DNA of 64,000 nt from Variovorax paradoxus (GCF_030811855.1 NZ_JAUSRN010000014.1:112103-176102), one strand, 5' to 3'. Shown: positions 1 to 8,648, counted from the first letter of the stretch. The notes: a model not told the origin generated them from the sequence alone. A program made the numbers and translations.

Positions 1-126
1 GAACAGCCTGTCGTACTCCGCGTCGGGCAGCTCGGGCGCGTCGAGCACGTAATAGAGGTGGGCGTGCTTGTGAAGCTGTTCGCTCAGTGCGGCGGCTTCG
101 CGTGCCGCTTCGTCGCGCGTGGTCAT
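1..126 (-). CDS. ligA: NAD-dependent DNA ligase, N-terminal fragment (5' end only)
   Basis: The window holds only the first 42 codons; the gene continues past base 1. The peptide begins MTTRDEAAREAAALSEQ and contains HAHLYYVLDAPELPDAEYDR, which matches the N-terminal Ia domain of bacterial LigA. That domain binds the NMN half of NAD+ and has the conserved YY and D-xx-YD pattern. LigA seals nicks during replication and repair. It lies 22 bp downstream of zipA on the same strand, the smc-zipA-ligA order common in Burkholderiales. The ATG at 126 is the only start that gives the full domain. Confidence 0.9.
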   Translation of the reverse strand, partial: MTTRDEAAREAAALSEQLHKHAHLYYVLDAPELPDAEYDRLF

Positions 127-148
127 GGATGTCTCCCGAACGATCGGA

Positions 149-1252
149 TCAGCTGAAGAGGCGGCGCGCCAACGGCGAGCCGGCGGCCAGGTCGCGCGAC
201 TCGAGTGTGTCGTAAAGCTGCTCGAGGTCGGCGCCGATGGCATCCATGGTCTCCTCGCGCAGCAGTTGCCCGTCACTGTCAGTCACCACGCCGTCCATCT
301 CGCGCGCCAGCGTGGCGGCGGCCTCGCGCATGCGGCGGAACGGCTCCTCGGTGCGATCGACCTGCGGCACGTCCAGGCTCAGGCTGAGTTCGCGGATGGC
401 CGATTGCGCGGGATCGTCGGCCAGCGCAGCTTGGGTGTCGAATGAAAGTCCGAGGATCGGCGGCAGCCCGGCTTCGCTGGTGGGCAGCACCATGCGGCCG
501 GGGATGATGCCCGCTACGAAACCCAGCCGGGCCGCGTTCTGCTGCACGTAGCCGGGGCTCCAGGCCGCATGGAGTGCGCGCAGCACAAAGCCCAGCTGCG
601 CATCGTGCGCGCTGGCGAACTGGTCGAGTTCGCGGGCGCGCGCCACTTCGTCGAGCATCTCGGGAAACTCCAGCGCGCCGTTGACGGCGTCCGCAAAGGC
701 CTGCGCCTTGACCACGAATTCGGAATACTCGATCTCGTTGAGCGCGCCGGTGCGGTTGGCCAGTTGCACGCCGACCTGGAACGCGCTGTAGCGCTGGCCG
801 GGCACGGGCGGCTCCCACTGGCCGGTGTGCTCGTTCAGGCCTTCGATGGCCACGGGCTTGCTGCCCGCGCGGCGCGTGGAGGGCATGGCCGCAATCGCCG
901 CGTCGCCCGAGGCAAGCCCGTCCAGCGACACCGGTGCGATCACGTCGATGAGCGGATCGAGCCCGCCACGCCGCTCGGCGGTTGGAACCGGAGTGGCGCC
1001 AGGCGCGGGCAGATCGGGATCGAACAGCGGTTCGTGGCGCTCATGGCCCGGCACCTGATGCGGATCGACGTGCAGCATCGGCTCCACGCCGCCGGCCGAT
1101 GAAGAAGTCCGCTCGGCGTCGGGCGACAGGTCGAGGTCCATCGCATCGGGCTGCCGCGGCGCGTTGCGGCGCGAGGTCACTGTGTTGAAGGCAACGACGG
1201 CCGCGAGAACGAGACCGCCGAGGATGGCCAGGGCGAGAGTGAGATTGCTCAT
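149..1252 (-). CDS. zipA: Cell division protein ZipA
   Basis: A 367-aa protein with the ZipA layout. A hydrophobic N-terminal anchor (about residues 5-22, LALAILGGLVLAAVVAF) is followed by a basic stretch (SRRNAPRQ), a long low-complexity acidic/proline linker, and a C-terminal globular region from about residue 225 that fits the FtsZ-binding fold. ZipA tethers FtsZ to the inner membrane at the division site. E. coli ZipA is 328 aa, so the linker is somewhat longer here. It starts 14 bp after the smc stop codon and precedes ligA, so the three genes are probably co-transcribed. Assignment rests on topology and synteny, because ZipA sequence conservation is low. Confidence 0.85.
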   Translation of the reverse strand: MSNLTLALAILGGLVLAAVVAFNTVTSRRNAPRQPDAMDLDLSPDAERTSSSAGGVEPMLHVDPHQVPGHERHEPLFDPDLPAPGATPVPTAERRGGLDPLIDVIAPVSLDGLASGDAAIAAMPSTRRAGSKPVAIEGLNEHTGQWEPPVPGQRYSAFQVGVQLANRTGALNEIEYSEFVVKAQAFADAVNGALEFPEMLDEVARARELDQFASAHDAQLGFVLRALHAAWSPGYVQQNAARLGFVAGIIPGRMVLPTSEAGLPPILGLSFDTQAALADDPAQSAIRELSLSLDVPQVDRTEEPFRRMREAAATLAREMDGVVTDSDGQLLREETMDAIGADLEQLYDTLESRDLAAGSPLARRLFS

Positions 1253-1266
1253 GCGTGCTGCTCGGC

Positions 1267-4200
1267 TTAAGCAGCTTCGACCATCGATGCGGCCGCTTCC
1301 ATGTCGACCGCGACGATGCGCGAGACGCCCTGCTCCTGCATGGTGACGCCGATCAGCTGTTCGGCCATTTCCATGGCAATCTTGTTGTGACTGATGAAGA
1401 GGAACTGAGTTTCGCGGCTCATGGCGGTCACGAGTTTGGCATAGCGTTCGGTGTTCGCGTCATCCAGCGGCGCGTCCACTTCGTCGAGCAGGCAGAAAGG
1501 CGCCGGGTTGAGTTGGAAAATCGCGAACACCAGCGCGATGGCCGTGAGTGCTTTTTCCCCGCCCGAAAGCAAGTGAATGGTCTGGTTCTTCTTGCCCGGC
1601 GGCTGCGCCAGCACCTGCACGCCGGCATCCAGGATTTCATCGCCTGTCATCACCAGCCGCGCATTGCCGCCTCCGAAAAGCTCAGGGAACATGCGGCTGA
1701 AGTGCTCGTTGACGATCTTGAAGGTGCCGCCGAGCAGTTCGCGCGTTTCGCCGTCGATCTTGCGGATGGCGTCTTCGAGCGTGCCAATGGCTTCGTTCAG
1801 GTCGGCCGACTGCGCATCGAGAAAAGTCTTGCGCTCGCTCGCCACGGCAAGCTCGTCGAGCGCCGCCAGGTTCACCGCACCGAGTGCGACCACTTCGCGG
1901 TTCAAGCGGTCGATTTCGCCCTGCAGGCCCGCGAGGCGCACCTTGTCGGTTTCGATCGACAGCGCAACCGCTTCGAGGTCGGCACCGGCATCGTCGAGCA
2001 GCTGCTGGTACTGCTCGACGCCCAGCCGCGCAGCCTGTTCCTTGAGCTGGAATTCGGTGATGCGCTGTCGTAGCGGATCGAGTTCGCGCTCGAGCTGCAG
2101 CCGGCGTTCGTCGCTGGCGCGCAGCTTCATCGTGAGGTCGTCGTACTGGCTGCGCGCGGCACCCAGAGCGGCTTCGCGCTCGAGCTTCAGGGCCAACGCA
2201 TCCTGCAGGCCGGCCTGGGCCGCCGCATCCGACAGGCGGCCGAGTTCGGCCCGAGCACGCTCGTCTTCGTCGGTGAGGGCGACCACCTGCTGCGATGCGG
2301 TCTCGATCGCGCGGTTCAGTTCGCCGCGGCGCGCTTCGAGCGTGCGCTGCGAGAAGGTGGCTTCCTGCGCCTGCCGTTCGAGGCTGCGGTGCTGCTCGCG
2401 GCTCGCGGTCAGTGCGCGGCCGGCTTCGATCACGCGTTCGTCGAGTTCCGCATGGCGCTCCTGGCTGTCGGCAAGCTGCATGTCAAGCTCTTCGAAGCGG
2501 CCTTCGGCGGCCATGCGCTTTTCCTGCAGCTCTTCCAACTGCGCGTCGACTTCGGCAAGGTCTGTGGCCAGTTGCTCGCTGCGCGCGCGGGTCTGTTCGG
2601 CCAGCTGCGTCATGCGCAGCGTTTCCACCTGCAGCTCGTGCGCGCGGGACTGCGTTTCTGCCGCTTCACGGCGCGCAGCGACAAGGCGCTGCGCGGCTTC
2701 GGCATAGGCGGCTTCTGCGCGGATCAAAGCGGTGCGCGCTTCTTCGCTGATGAGGGTCTGCGCGCGCAATTGGCGCTCCAGATTTTCCATTTCCTGCTGG
2801 CGCGCCAGCAGGCCGGCCTGTTCGGAATCGGGAGCGTAGAAGTTCACGCTGTGCGAGAACACGGCGTGGCCGCTCTGCACGTAAATGACTTCGCCCGGCT
2901 TCAGCGTGGCGCGCTGCGCAAGCGCCTCTTCGAAGTTCTGCGCCGTGTAGCAGCCATGGAGCCAGTCCGTCATCAGGGCCTGCAAGCCCGCGTCGTTCAG
3001 CCGCAGCAGGCTCGACAGGCGAGGCAGCGTGCCGCCGTCTTCCGATACGCCGGCAGCCGGCGGGCTGTAGAAGGCCAGCTTGGCAGGCGGCGCGTCGTTA
3101 CCGAAGGCACGCACCATATCGAGCCGGCTGACTTCGAGCGCGCCCAGGCGCTCGCGCAGCGCCGCTTCAAGGGCGTTCTCCCAGCCTTGTTCGATGTGAA
3201 TGCGGCTCCAGAGGCCCTGCATGCCTTCGAGCCCGTGTTTGGCCAGCCATGGGGCCAGCTTGCCATCGGTCTTGACCTTTTCCTGCAGGGCGCGCAGCGC
3301 TTCGAGCCGTGCCGAAAGCTCGGCATGGCGAGCGCTTTCGGTGTTGACGGCCTGCTGCTTCGTACGGCGGTCGTCGTCGAGCTGCGGCACCGATTCCTGC
3401 AGTTCATGCAGGCGGGCGTCGGCTTCGCTCGCAGCTTCTTGCGCGGCGGCATGCTCTTCCTGCATCGCCTGCAAGCGGGCTTCGTCGGGCGCGGCCAGCG
3501 CATTCTGGTCGGCACGCAGGCGTTCGCTGCGCTGCGTGAGCTGCCGGCTCTGGTCTTCGATGTTGCGCTGATCGGCGGCCAGCACCTGGATCTGCTGCTG
3601 GACCTGGCCGACGGCGGCGCGTTGCGTGTTGGCTTCGTTCTGGGCCCGCTGCACGGCTTCCTCGAGCTCGGGCATGCGCGCGTCGTGCTCTTCGAGCTGC
3701 GCGGCCAGCAGCACGGCCTGCTCCTCGGCGTCAACGCCTTGGCCGGCCAGGGTTTCGATTTCTGCCTCAGCCTCTTCGCGGCGACGGCCCCACTGGCCCA
3801 TCTGCTCGCGCAGTTGGACGAGCCGTTGCTCCACGCGCTGGCGGCCTTCGACCACGAAGCGGATTTCGCCTTCGAGGCGTCCGACTTCGGCGCTGGCCTC
3901 GTAGAGCTTGCCCTGCGCCTGGTTGACCTGGTCGCCGGCCGCGTAGTGGGCCTGGCGCACGGTTTCGAGCTCGGCCTCGATGCGGCGCAGGTCGGCGGTG
4001 CGCGACTCGAGGTCGTTGATTGCCTTTTCGGACTCGGCCTTGATCTTGGCCTGGTCGGCATCGCTTTCGCTGCGTTTCAGGAACCACAGCTGATGCTGTT
4101 TCTTGGTGGCTTCGCCCTGCAGCGTGTTGTAGCGCGCGGCCACCTCCGCCTGCTTCTCGAGCTTTTCGAGATTGGCGTTCAGTTCACGAAGAATGTCTTC

Positions 4201-4782
4201 GACGCGCGTGAGGTTCTCGCGCGTGTCGCCCAGGCGGTTCTCGGTTTCACGCCGGCGCTCTTTGTACTTGGAGACGCCCGCCGCTTCTTCGAGGAACAGG
4301 CGCAGTTCCTCGGGCTTGGATTCGATGATCCGGCTGATCGTGCCCTGCCCGATGATGGCGTAGGCGCGCGGGCCGAGGCCGGTGCCCAGGAACACATCCT
4401 GCACGTCGCGGCGGCGCACCGGCTGGTTGTTGATGTAGTAGCTGCTGGTGCCGTCGCGCGTGAGCACGCGCCGCACCGCAATTTCGCCGAACTGGTTCCA
4501 TTGGCCGCCGGCGCGATGGTCAGCGTTGTCGAACACCAGCTCCACGCTCGAACGGCTGGCCTGCTTGCGCGTGGTCGTGCCGTTGAAGATCACGTCCTGC
4601 ATCGACTCGCCGCGCAGCTCCGACGCGCGCGACTCGCCCAGCACCCAGCGCACCGCATCCATGATGTTCGACTTGCCGCAACCATTGGGCCCGACGACGC
4701 CGACCAATTGGCCTGGCAGCAGGAAGTTGGTGGGTTCGGCGAACGACTTGAAGCCCGAAAGCTTGATGGAATTAAGACGCAC
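1267..4782 (-). CDS. smc: Chromosome segregation protein SMC
   Basis: A 1171-aa SMC ATPase with GTG start at 4782 (VRLNSIKLSGFKSF). Longer in-frame extensions would run into the divergent lipoprotein gene and lack homology, so I chose this start. Walker A is GPNGCGKSNIMDAVRWVLG near the N terminus. Two long coiled-coil arms rich in E, Q, A and R flank a central hinge at roughly residues 500-650. The C terminus carries the LSGGEKALTAIAL signature and the Walker B CLLDEVDAPLDDAN. SMC with ScpAB organises and segregates the chromosome. Its 5' leader contains an inverted repeat that touches the AAGG ribosome-binding segment. It heads the smc-zipA-ligA run. Confidence 0.95.
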   Translation of the reverse strand: MRLNSIKLSGFKSFAEPTNFLLPGQLVGVVGPNGCGKSNIMDAVRWVLGESRASELRGESMQDVIFNGTTTRKQASRSSVELVFDNADHRAGGQWNQFGEIAVRRVLTRDGTSSYYINNQPVRRRDVQDVFLGTGLGPRAYAIIGQGTISRIIESKPEELRLFLEEAAGVSKYKERRRETENRLGDTRENLTRVEDILRELNANLEKLEKQAEVAARYNTLQGEATKKQHQLWFLKRSESDADQAKIKAESEKAINDLESRTADLRRIEAELETVRQAHYAAGDQVNQAQGKLYEASAEVGRLEGEIRFVVEGRQRVEQRLVQLREQMGQWGRRREEAEAEIETLAGQGVDAEEQAVLLAAQLEEHDARMPELEEAVQRAQNEANTQRAAVGQVQQQIQVLAADQRNIEDQSRQLTQRSERLRADQNALAAPDEARLQAMQEEHAAAQEAASEADARLHELQESVPQLDDDRRTKQQAVNTESARHAELSARLEALRALQEKVKTDGKLAPWLAKHGLEGMQGLWSRIHIEQGWENALEAALRERLGALEVSRLDMVRAFGNDAPPAKLAFYSPPAAGVSEDGGTLPRLSSLLRLNDAGLQALMTDWLHGCYTAQNFEEALAQRATLKPGEVIYVQSGHAVFSHSVNFYAPDSEQAGLLARQQEMENLERQLRAQTLISEEARTALIRAEAAYAEAAQRLVAARREAAETQSRAHELQVETLRMTQLAEQTRARSEQLATDLAEVDAQLEELQEKRMAAEGRFEELDMQLADSQERHAELDERVIEAGRALTASREQHRSLERQAQEATFSQRTLEARRGELNRAIETASQQVVALTDEDERARAELGRLSDAAAQAGLQDALALKLEREAALGAARSQYDDLTMKLRASDERRLQLERELDPLRQRITEFQLKEQAARLGVEQYQQLLDDAGADLEAVALSIETDKVRLAGLQGEIDRLNREVVALGAVNLAALDELAVASERKTFLDAQSADLNEAIGTLEDAIRKIDGETRELLGGTFKIVNEHFSRMFPELFGGGNARLVMTGDEILDAGVQVLAQPPGKKNQTIHLLSGGEKALTAIALVFAIFQLNPAPFCLLDEVDAPLDDANTERYAKLVTAMSRETQFLFISHNKIAMEMAEQLIGVTMQEQGVSRIVAVDMEAAASMVEAA

Positions 4783-4797
4783 GACTTGTCGGCCTGC

Positions 4798-4814
4798 CTT
4801 GGCGTAGCGCCAAG
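4798..4814 (-). promoter_or_regulatory. Inverted repeat in the smc leader, overlapping its ribosome-binding region
   Basis: CTTGGCG-TAG-CGCCAAG is a perfect 7-bp inverted repeat with a 3-nt loop, 16 nt upstream of the smc GTG. On the smc strand the 3' arm ends in AAGG, immediately followed by CAGG, so a hairpin would partly cover the purine-rich ribosome-binding segment. It could equally be a DNA operator in the 113-bp smc/lipoprotein divergent region. No function is shown by sequence alone. Confidence 0.4.
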
Positions 4815-4895
4815 GTATTGATTTGTAAGGAAAATTGCACGGGCCCGCCGCTCGAAGCAGGCCGCCGCCCCAGCCGTGGATGATAACGTCAGGGC

Positions 4896-5657
4896 ATGAG
4901 CGATTCTCTGGTTTCATCACCCTTCGCCGCGCGCCGCGGCTGCTTGCTGGCTGGCGCTGCCGCGCTGCTGGGCTTGGGCGGCTGCGCGGCGGTGCGTTCC
5001 ACCGACCGCGCCGAGCCCTATGGCAATCAGGAATGGCTGCAATCCAGCGCCAACCGAATTGCCAACCTGTCCTTGCGCGACAACCTGCAATCGATCCGGC
5101 GCGTGCAGACCACGCTGTACCGGCGCAACCCGCGCGAATGGCGCAAATCTGCGGCCAGCGTCGAGGCCGCCACGCAGCGCGCGTGGGACGCGGTGCTTAC
5201 AGGCCCCGCCCTGCCTGAGCTGCGCGGCGCCACCGGCATCGATGCCATCCGCATGGCTTTCGACACCGGGCCGCAGGGTTACCAAGGCGACCGGGTCGCG
5301 GCGCTGGTCGTCGGCTGGGCCACCATGCTCAAGCAGGCCAACGGGGACACCTGGGACCAGACCATGCTCGACGGCGTCAATGCCGAGAACAGCTACCGCG
5401 CGGCGCGCAACTTCGAAATATCGCTGTGGCTGATCTCGTCCAAGACCGGCCTCGACGGCCAGCCCCTGCTGCTGGCCACAGAGATCAGCGAGCGCGGCCG
5501 CAACCTCGTGGCCGACCGCGAGTTGTCCAAGGTGGTGGCTCGGCTCGACCTGCTGGCCGCCCAGGCTGATGAGAAATACCGGCGCGCCGCCCTTGATTTC
5601 GGGCAGAACTGGATCATGGGCGTGGTCATGCCGTTCTTGACGCTGGTCCCCAGATAG
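4896..5657 (+). CDS. Putative lipoprotein of unknown function
   Basis: A 253-aa protein divergent from smc. Residues 1-30 form a signal peptide with twin basic residues, a hydrophobic run and a lipobox (LGGC, lipidated Cys30). A membrane-anchored periplasmic location is therefore likely. The rest is soluble and mixed alpha-helical in appearance (LQSSANRIANLSLRDNLQSIRRVQTTLYRRNPREWRKSA). I recognise no catalytic motif and do not know the family. It has its own upstream region of 113 bp shared with smc and is followed by the hip operator region on the same strand, so it may be monocistronic. Confidence 0.75.
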   Translation: MSDSLVSSPFAARRGCLLAGAAALLGLGGCAAVRSTDRAEPYGNQEWLQSSANRIANLSLRDNLQSIRRVQTTLYRRNPREWRKSAASVEAATQRAWDAVLTGPALPELRGATGIDAIRMAFDTGPQGYQGDRVAALVVGWATMLKQANGDTWDQTMLDGVNAENSYRAARNFEISLWLISSKTGLDGQPLLLATEISERGRNLVADRELSKVVARLDLLAAQADEKYRRAALDFGQNWIMGVVMPFLTLVPR

Positions 5658-5673
5658 ACCCAAAGTCCATCCA

Positions 5674-5716
5674 GGAAATATATTTCCGAAATTGTTCTTT
5701 GCGGTAATATCTTTCC
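5674..5716 (+). promoter_or_regulatory. Tandem palindromic operator candidate of hipBA, abutting the hipB start codon
   Basis: Two related 14-bp dyads, GGAAATATATTTCC (5674-5687, a perfect palindrome) and GGTAATATCTTTCC (5703-5716), are spaced 29 bp start to start. The second ends exactly where the hipB GTG begins. The second copy contains TAATAT (5705-5710), a good -10 box, which would place the transcription start at or near the GTG. HipB-type antitoxins are known to autorepress through repeated palindromes, so this is a strong operator/promoter candidate by position and symmetry. Confidence 0.6.
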
Positions 5717-6031
5717 GTGACCAAGCAGGAACTCATCACAGCCCTCGCCGCGCGGCGCGATGCCGCGGGCGTGACCCATGCGGAAATTGCCCAGCGCTCC
5801 GGCCTCACCGAGCGCTCGGTACGCAATGCGCTGAGCCTGAAGGGCAACCCGCAGCTGTCGTCGCTGCTGGCGCTCGTCGATGCCCTCGGACTTGAGCTGC
5901 AGCTGGCGCCCAAGGGCTTTGGCCAGAGTGCGAGCACCGATGCTGATTACCACCCGGTCGTCACCCGCGTGGGCCATGCCGTTGCTCAGGCGCCCTCCCC
6001 GCCGTATGTCACCAAGCGCCGCTCGCCGTGA
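5717..6031 (+). CDS. hipB: HipB-like antitoxin, XRE-family helix-turn-helix
   Basis: A 104-aa protein. Residues 1-65 form a Cro/C1-type helix-turn-helix domain (LITALAARRDAAGVTHAEIAQRSGLTERSVRNAL...NPQLSSLLALVDALGLELQL), followed by a short polar tail. It would bind its own operator and neutralise HipA. The GTG at 5717 is chosen because an in-frame TAA lies 12 bp upstream and homology begins at MTKQEL. There is no Shine-Dalgarno sequence between the operator and the start, so translation may be leaderless. The 3' end overlaps hipA by 4 bp, implying translational coupling. Confidence 0.85.
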   Translation: MTKQELITALAARRDAAGVTHAEIAQRSGLTERSVRNALSLKGNPQLSSLLALVDALGLELQLAPKGFGQSASTDADYHPVVTRVGHAVAQAPSPPYVTKRRSP

Positions 6032-7326
6032 ACGTCAAGATCCTGGAGATATCGCTCGGCACACGGCGCTTTGGCAAGCTTTTTCAGTATGCCGACCTGT
6101 GCCGGTTCGTGGCGGAGCCGGACCTGGTCGCCGCACCTCCGGCAGAGGTGCTTTCGCTGTCGATGGTTGCAAGCGATGCCGCCACGCAGGCGGCGCTTTG
6201 GGCCGACGTGAAGAATCCGCTGTTCAACGCGCAAGGCGGCCAGCTGCCGCGCTTCTTCCAGAACCTTCTGCCCGAAGGCGTGCTGCGCAGCCATATCGCG
6301 CAATTGCGCGGCTGCCGCGAGAACGATCACTTCGAGCTCCTCGCGGCCTGCGGCGGCGACCTGCCCGGTGCGGTGAGCGCAAAGCCCGTTGCAGTTGACC
6401 GCCCGACGCTGCAGCGGCTCATCACGCAGGACCAGGACGCGCTCGAGATGTCGGTCGTCGAACTGCCCATGCCGCAAGGTATCTCGGTGTCGGGCGTGCA
6501 GCCCAAGCTTGGCCTGCGCCGCCAGGGCGGCCGCTACGTGGTGCGCACCCGGGCCGGTGCGAGCACGCGCGTGATCGCCAAGCTGCCCGTGGCCGGACGC
6601 CCCCACATGCCGCAGCTGGAAATGCTGTCGCTTCAATTGGCGGGCGCGGCCAGTGTCGAAGTCTGCCATGCCGAGCTGGCACCGCTCTCGGCCATTGCGG
6701 CCGAACACAGCTACGCATTGCCCGACGAGCCCGACTTTCTGGCCGTCACGCGTTTCGACCGGGAAGGTGCGCGCCGCATTCATTTCGAGGATTTTGCGCA
6801 GGTGCTCGCGGTCGACCCGATGCACAAGTACAGCGCCAGCTATCTCGACATGGCGCTTGCGATGCAGGCCTTCCCGTCGCTGGGCGAAGGTGCCGTGCTC
6901 GAACTAATGCGGCGCCTTGCGGTGAACGATCTGCTCGGCAACCCCGACGCACACTTGAAGAACTTTGGCGTGCTCTATCCAGATGGCATCGCGCCGCGGC
7001 TGGCGCCGGCCTACGACATCGTGGCGTATGCCGCGCTCCAGGGTGTCGACGGCCACGCGCTCCCTCTTCTGCCCGCAGCGCCCGCCGGTGCCGCCACCAA
7101 ACGCACGGCCCTGTTCACGCCCGCCAACGTGCGCGCCTTCTGCTTCTCGGCGGGGCTGCACGAGCCGCTGGTCCGGCGCGTCATTGCCGACACGGCGCGT
7201 CTCGCGCGCAGCCAATGGCCGCCGATGATCGAGGCATCGACGCTGCCTGCCGCATGGAAAAAACGGCTGCAGCAGCGCTTGCAGGCACATCCCTTGCTGC
7301 AAGGCTTGGCAAGGCGCGGCAAATAG
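6028..7326 (+). CDS. hipA: HipA-type serine/threonine kinase toxin
   Basis: A 432-aa HipA-family protein, close to the 440 aa of E. coli HipA. An N-terminal subdomain is followed by the kinase core. Visible motifs are the VQPKLGL segment (HipA glycine-rich/P-loop region), TRFDRE, the catalytic loop GNPDAHLKNF with Asp307 and the downstream metal ligand in PAYDIV (Asp330). E. coli HipA phosphorylates glutamyl-tRNA synthetase and induces persistence; the target here is not known. The GTG start at 6028 overlaps the hipB stop (GTGA), so antitoxin is made first. All key kinase residues appear intact, so this is probably a functional module rather than a remnant. Confidence 0.88.
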   Translation: MNVKILEISLGTRRFGKLFQYADLCRFVAEPDLVAAPPAEVLSLSMVASDAATQAALWADVKNPLFNAQGGQLPRFFQNLLPEGVLRSHIAQLRGCRENDHFELLAACGGDLPGAVSAKPVAVDRPTLQRLITQDQDALEMSVVELPMPQGISVSGVQPKLGLRRQGGRYVVRTRAGASTRVIAKLPVAGRPHMPQLEMLSLQLAGAASVEVCHAELAPLSAIAAEHSYALPDEPDFLAVTRFDREGARRIHFEDFAQVLAVDPMHKYSASYLDMALAMQAFPSLGEGAVLELMRRLAVNDLLGNPDAHLKNFGVLYPDGIAPRLAPAYDIVAYAALQGVDGHALPLLPAAPAGAATKRTALFTPANVRAFCFSAGLHEPLVRRVIADTARLARSQWPPMIEASTLPAAWKKRLQQRLQAHPLLQGLARRGK

Positions 7327-7397
7327 AAGAGAGAAAAAGCGCCCCCTAGAATGAATCAGCCCTTCACTCCTCAACCCCTTCGAAGCAGCAGCAACTC

Positions 7398-8090
7398 ATG
7401 AGCTCCATCAATTTCATCGGCGGCGAAAAAGGCGGGGTCGGCAAGTCGGTCACCGCGCGCGTGCTGGCGCAGTACTTCATCGATCACAGCAAGCCTTTCA
7501 TCGGCTTCGACACCGACCGTTCGCACAGCTCGTTCACGCGCTTCTACGAAGGCTTTGCGTCGCCCATCGTGGTCGACAGCTTCGAGGGACTCGACACCGT
7601 GGTGAACGGCTTCGAGACCAATCCGCAGCAAAGCGTGATCGTCGACCTTGCCGCCCAGACGCTGGCACCGTTGTCGCGCTGGATCAAGGAATCCGATCTG
7701 TTCGACGTGTTCGACGAACTCGGCGTGGCCGTCAATTTCTGGCATGTGTTGGACGACGGCAAGGACTCCACCGACCTGCTCGGCGCGCTGATCGACACCT
7801 TCGGCAATCGGCCCAACTACATCGTGGTGCAGAACTACGGCCGCGGCAGCGACTTCGGCATGCTGCTGGCGTCGCAGTCGCTCTCCAAAGCGACGGCGAA
7901 CGGCGCCCGCGTGATCACACTGCCGCGCCTGCACGAGGCGAGCATGCGCAAGATCGACGCACAGAACACCAGTTTCTGGAAGGCCGTGAACGACCGCGAA
8001 GGGGCGCATGCGCTCGGCCTGCTGGAGCGCCAGCGCGTGAAGTCCTGGCTGGCGACCGCTTACGCGGCCTTTGACACCCTGCCTCTGTAG
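7398..8090 (+). CDS. ParA/MinD-like deviant Walker-A ATPase
   Basis: A 230-aa protein opening with IGGEKGGVGKSVTARVLAQYF. This is a Walker A motif of the deviant KGGVGKS type used by ParA, MinD and CpsD relatives. Residues FDTDRSHSSF (A' region) and VIVDLAAQ (Walker B) follow. It has no partner ParB or parS-like repeat beside it and no membrane-targeting tail that I can identify. A candidate -10 (TAGAAT, 7347-7352) lies upstream, so it may be transcribed apart from hipBA. It resembles ATPases sometimes annotated as mobilization proteins, but its cargo is unknown. Confidence 0.75.
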   Translation: MSSINFIGGEKGGVGKSVTARVLAQYFIDHSKPFIGFDTDRSHSSFTRFYEGFASPIVVDSFEGLDTVVNGFETNPQQSVIVDLAAQTLAPLSRWIKESDLFDVFDELGVAVNFWHVLDDGKDSTDLLGALIDTFGNRPNYIVVQNYGRGSDFGMLLASQSLSKATANGARVITLPRLHEASMRKIDAQNTSFWKAVNDREGAHALGLLERQRVKSWLATAYAAFDTLPL

Positions 8091-8098
8091 CCGGCGTG

Positions 8099-8120
8099 TT
8101 GGGGGCGCAGCGGCCCCCAA
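8099..8120. terminator. Hairpin between convergent genes
   Basis: TTGGGGGC and GCCCCCAA form a perfect 8-bp stem around a 6-nt loop, located between the convergent ParA-like gene and dsbB. There is no strong T tract on either side, so it may act as a weak or factor-assisted terminator in both directions. Confidence 0.45.
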
Positions 8121-8132
8121 AGCTTCGCCGGC

Positions 8133-8648
8133 TTAGCGCGCCGGGCGACGGCGAAAAAGCAGCACCAGCAGCATCGTCGCAAGAACGGCGAAGGCAACGA
8201 ACGACCAGTTCGCCAGCGTCAGGCCGAACAGCGACCAGTCGACCTTCGAGCAGTCGCCGCCGCCGCGAAAGATCATCGGCAGCGCCCGCTTGAGCGGGAA
8301 GGTCTCGATCATTCCGTACAGGTCGCGTCCGCACGAGACGACCTCGGGCGGATTCCACTGGAGCCAGCTTTGCGAGGCTGCCGTGTAGGCGCCGCCAATG
8401 GCAGCCAGCAGCGCCAGCCCACCGCCAGTGGCCTGCAGGCCACGGCTGCGGAACACGCCGGCCAGGCCGGTGAAGAGTGCCACCAGCACCAGTGCATAGC
8501 GCTGCACGATGCACATCGGGCAAGGCTCCAGGCCCACCACATGCTGCAGATAGAGCCCGAAGGCCAGCATCAGGACGCAGGCCAGGCAGATCAGCCCGTA
8601 GGCGCGGCGCGGCGCGCCGAAATACCAATCGATCAAGGGGAAACCCAA
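8133..8648 (-). CDS. dsbB: Disulfide bond formation protein B
   Basis: A 171-aa inner-membrane protein with four predicted membrane helices. The periplasmic redox pair is CPMC (Cys43 and Cys46) and a second pair lies in the C-terminal loop (CGRD and GGGDC). DsbB reoxidises DsbA and passes electrons to quinone. The start is uncertain. TTG at 8648 gives MGFPLIDWYF and lies inside the cysA 3' end. A second TTG at 8636 overlaps the cysA stop (TTGA) and gives MIDWYFGAPRR. No ATG is available, so translation is probably coupled to cysA. It is the last gene of the run that begins with the peroxiredoxin. Confidence 0.9.
   Translation of the reverse strand: MGFPLIDWYFGAPRRAYGLICLACVLMLAFGLYLQHVVGLEPCPMCIVQRYALVLVALFTGLAGVFRSRGLQATGGGLALLAAIGGAYTAASQSWLQWNPPEVVSCGRDLYGMIETFPLKRALPMIFRGGGDCSKVDWSLFGLTLANWSFVAFAVLATMLLVLLFRRRPAR

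Noticed and set aside
2389..4821. A long open frame of about 810 codons on the strand opposite smc
   Set aside because: It mirrors smc codon structure in high-GC DNA, has no recognisable domain, and smc itself is certain.
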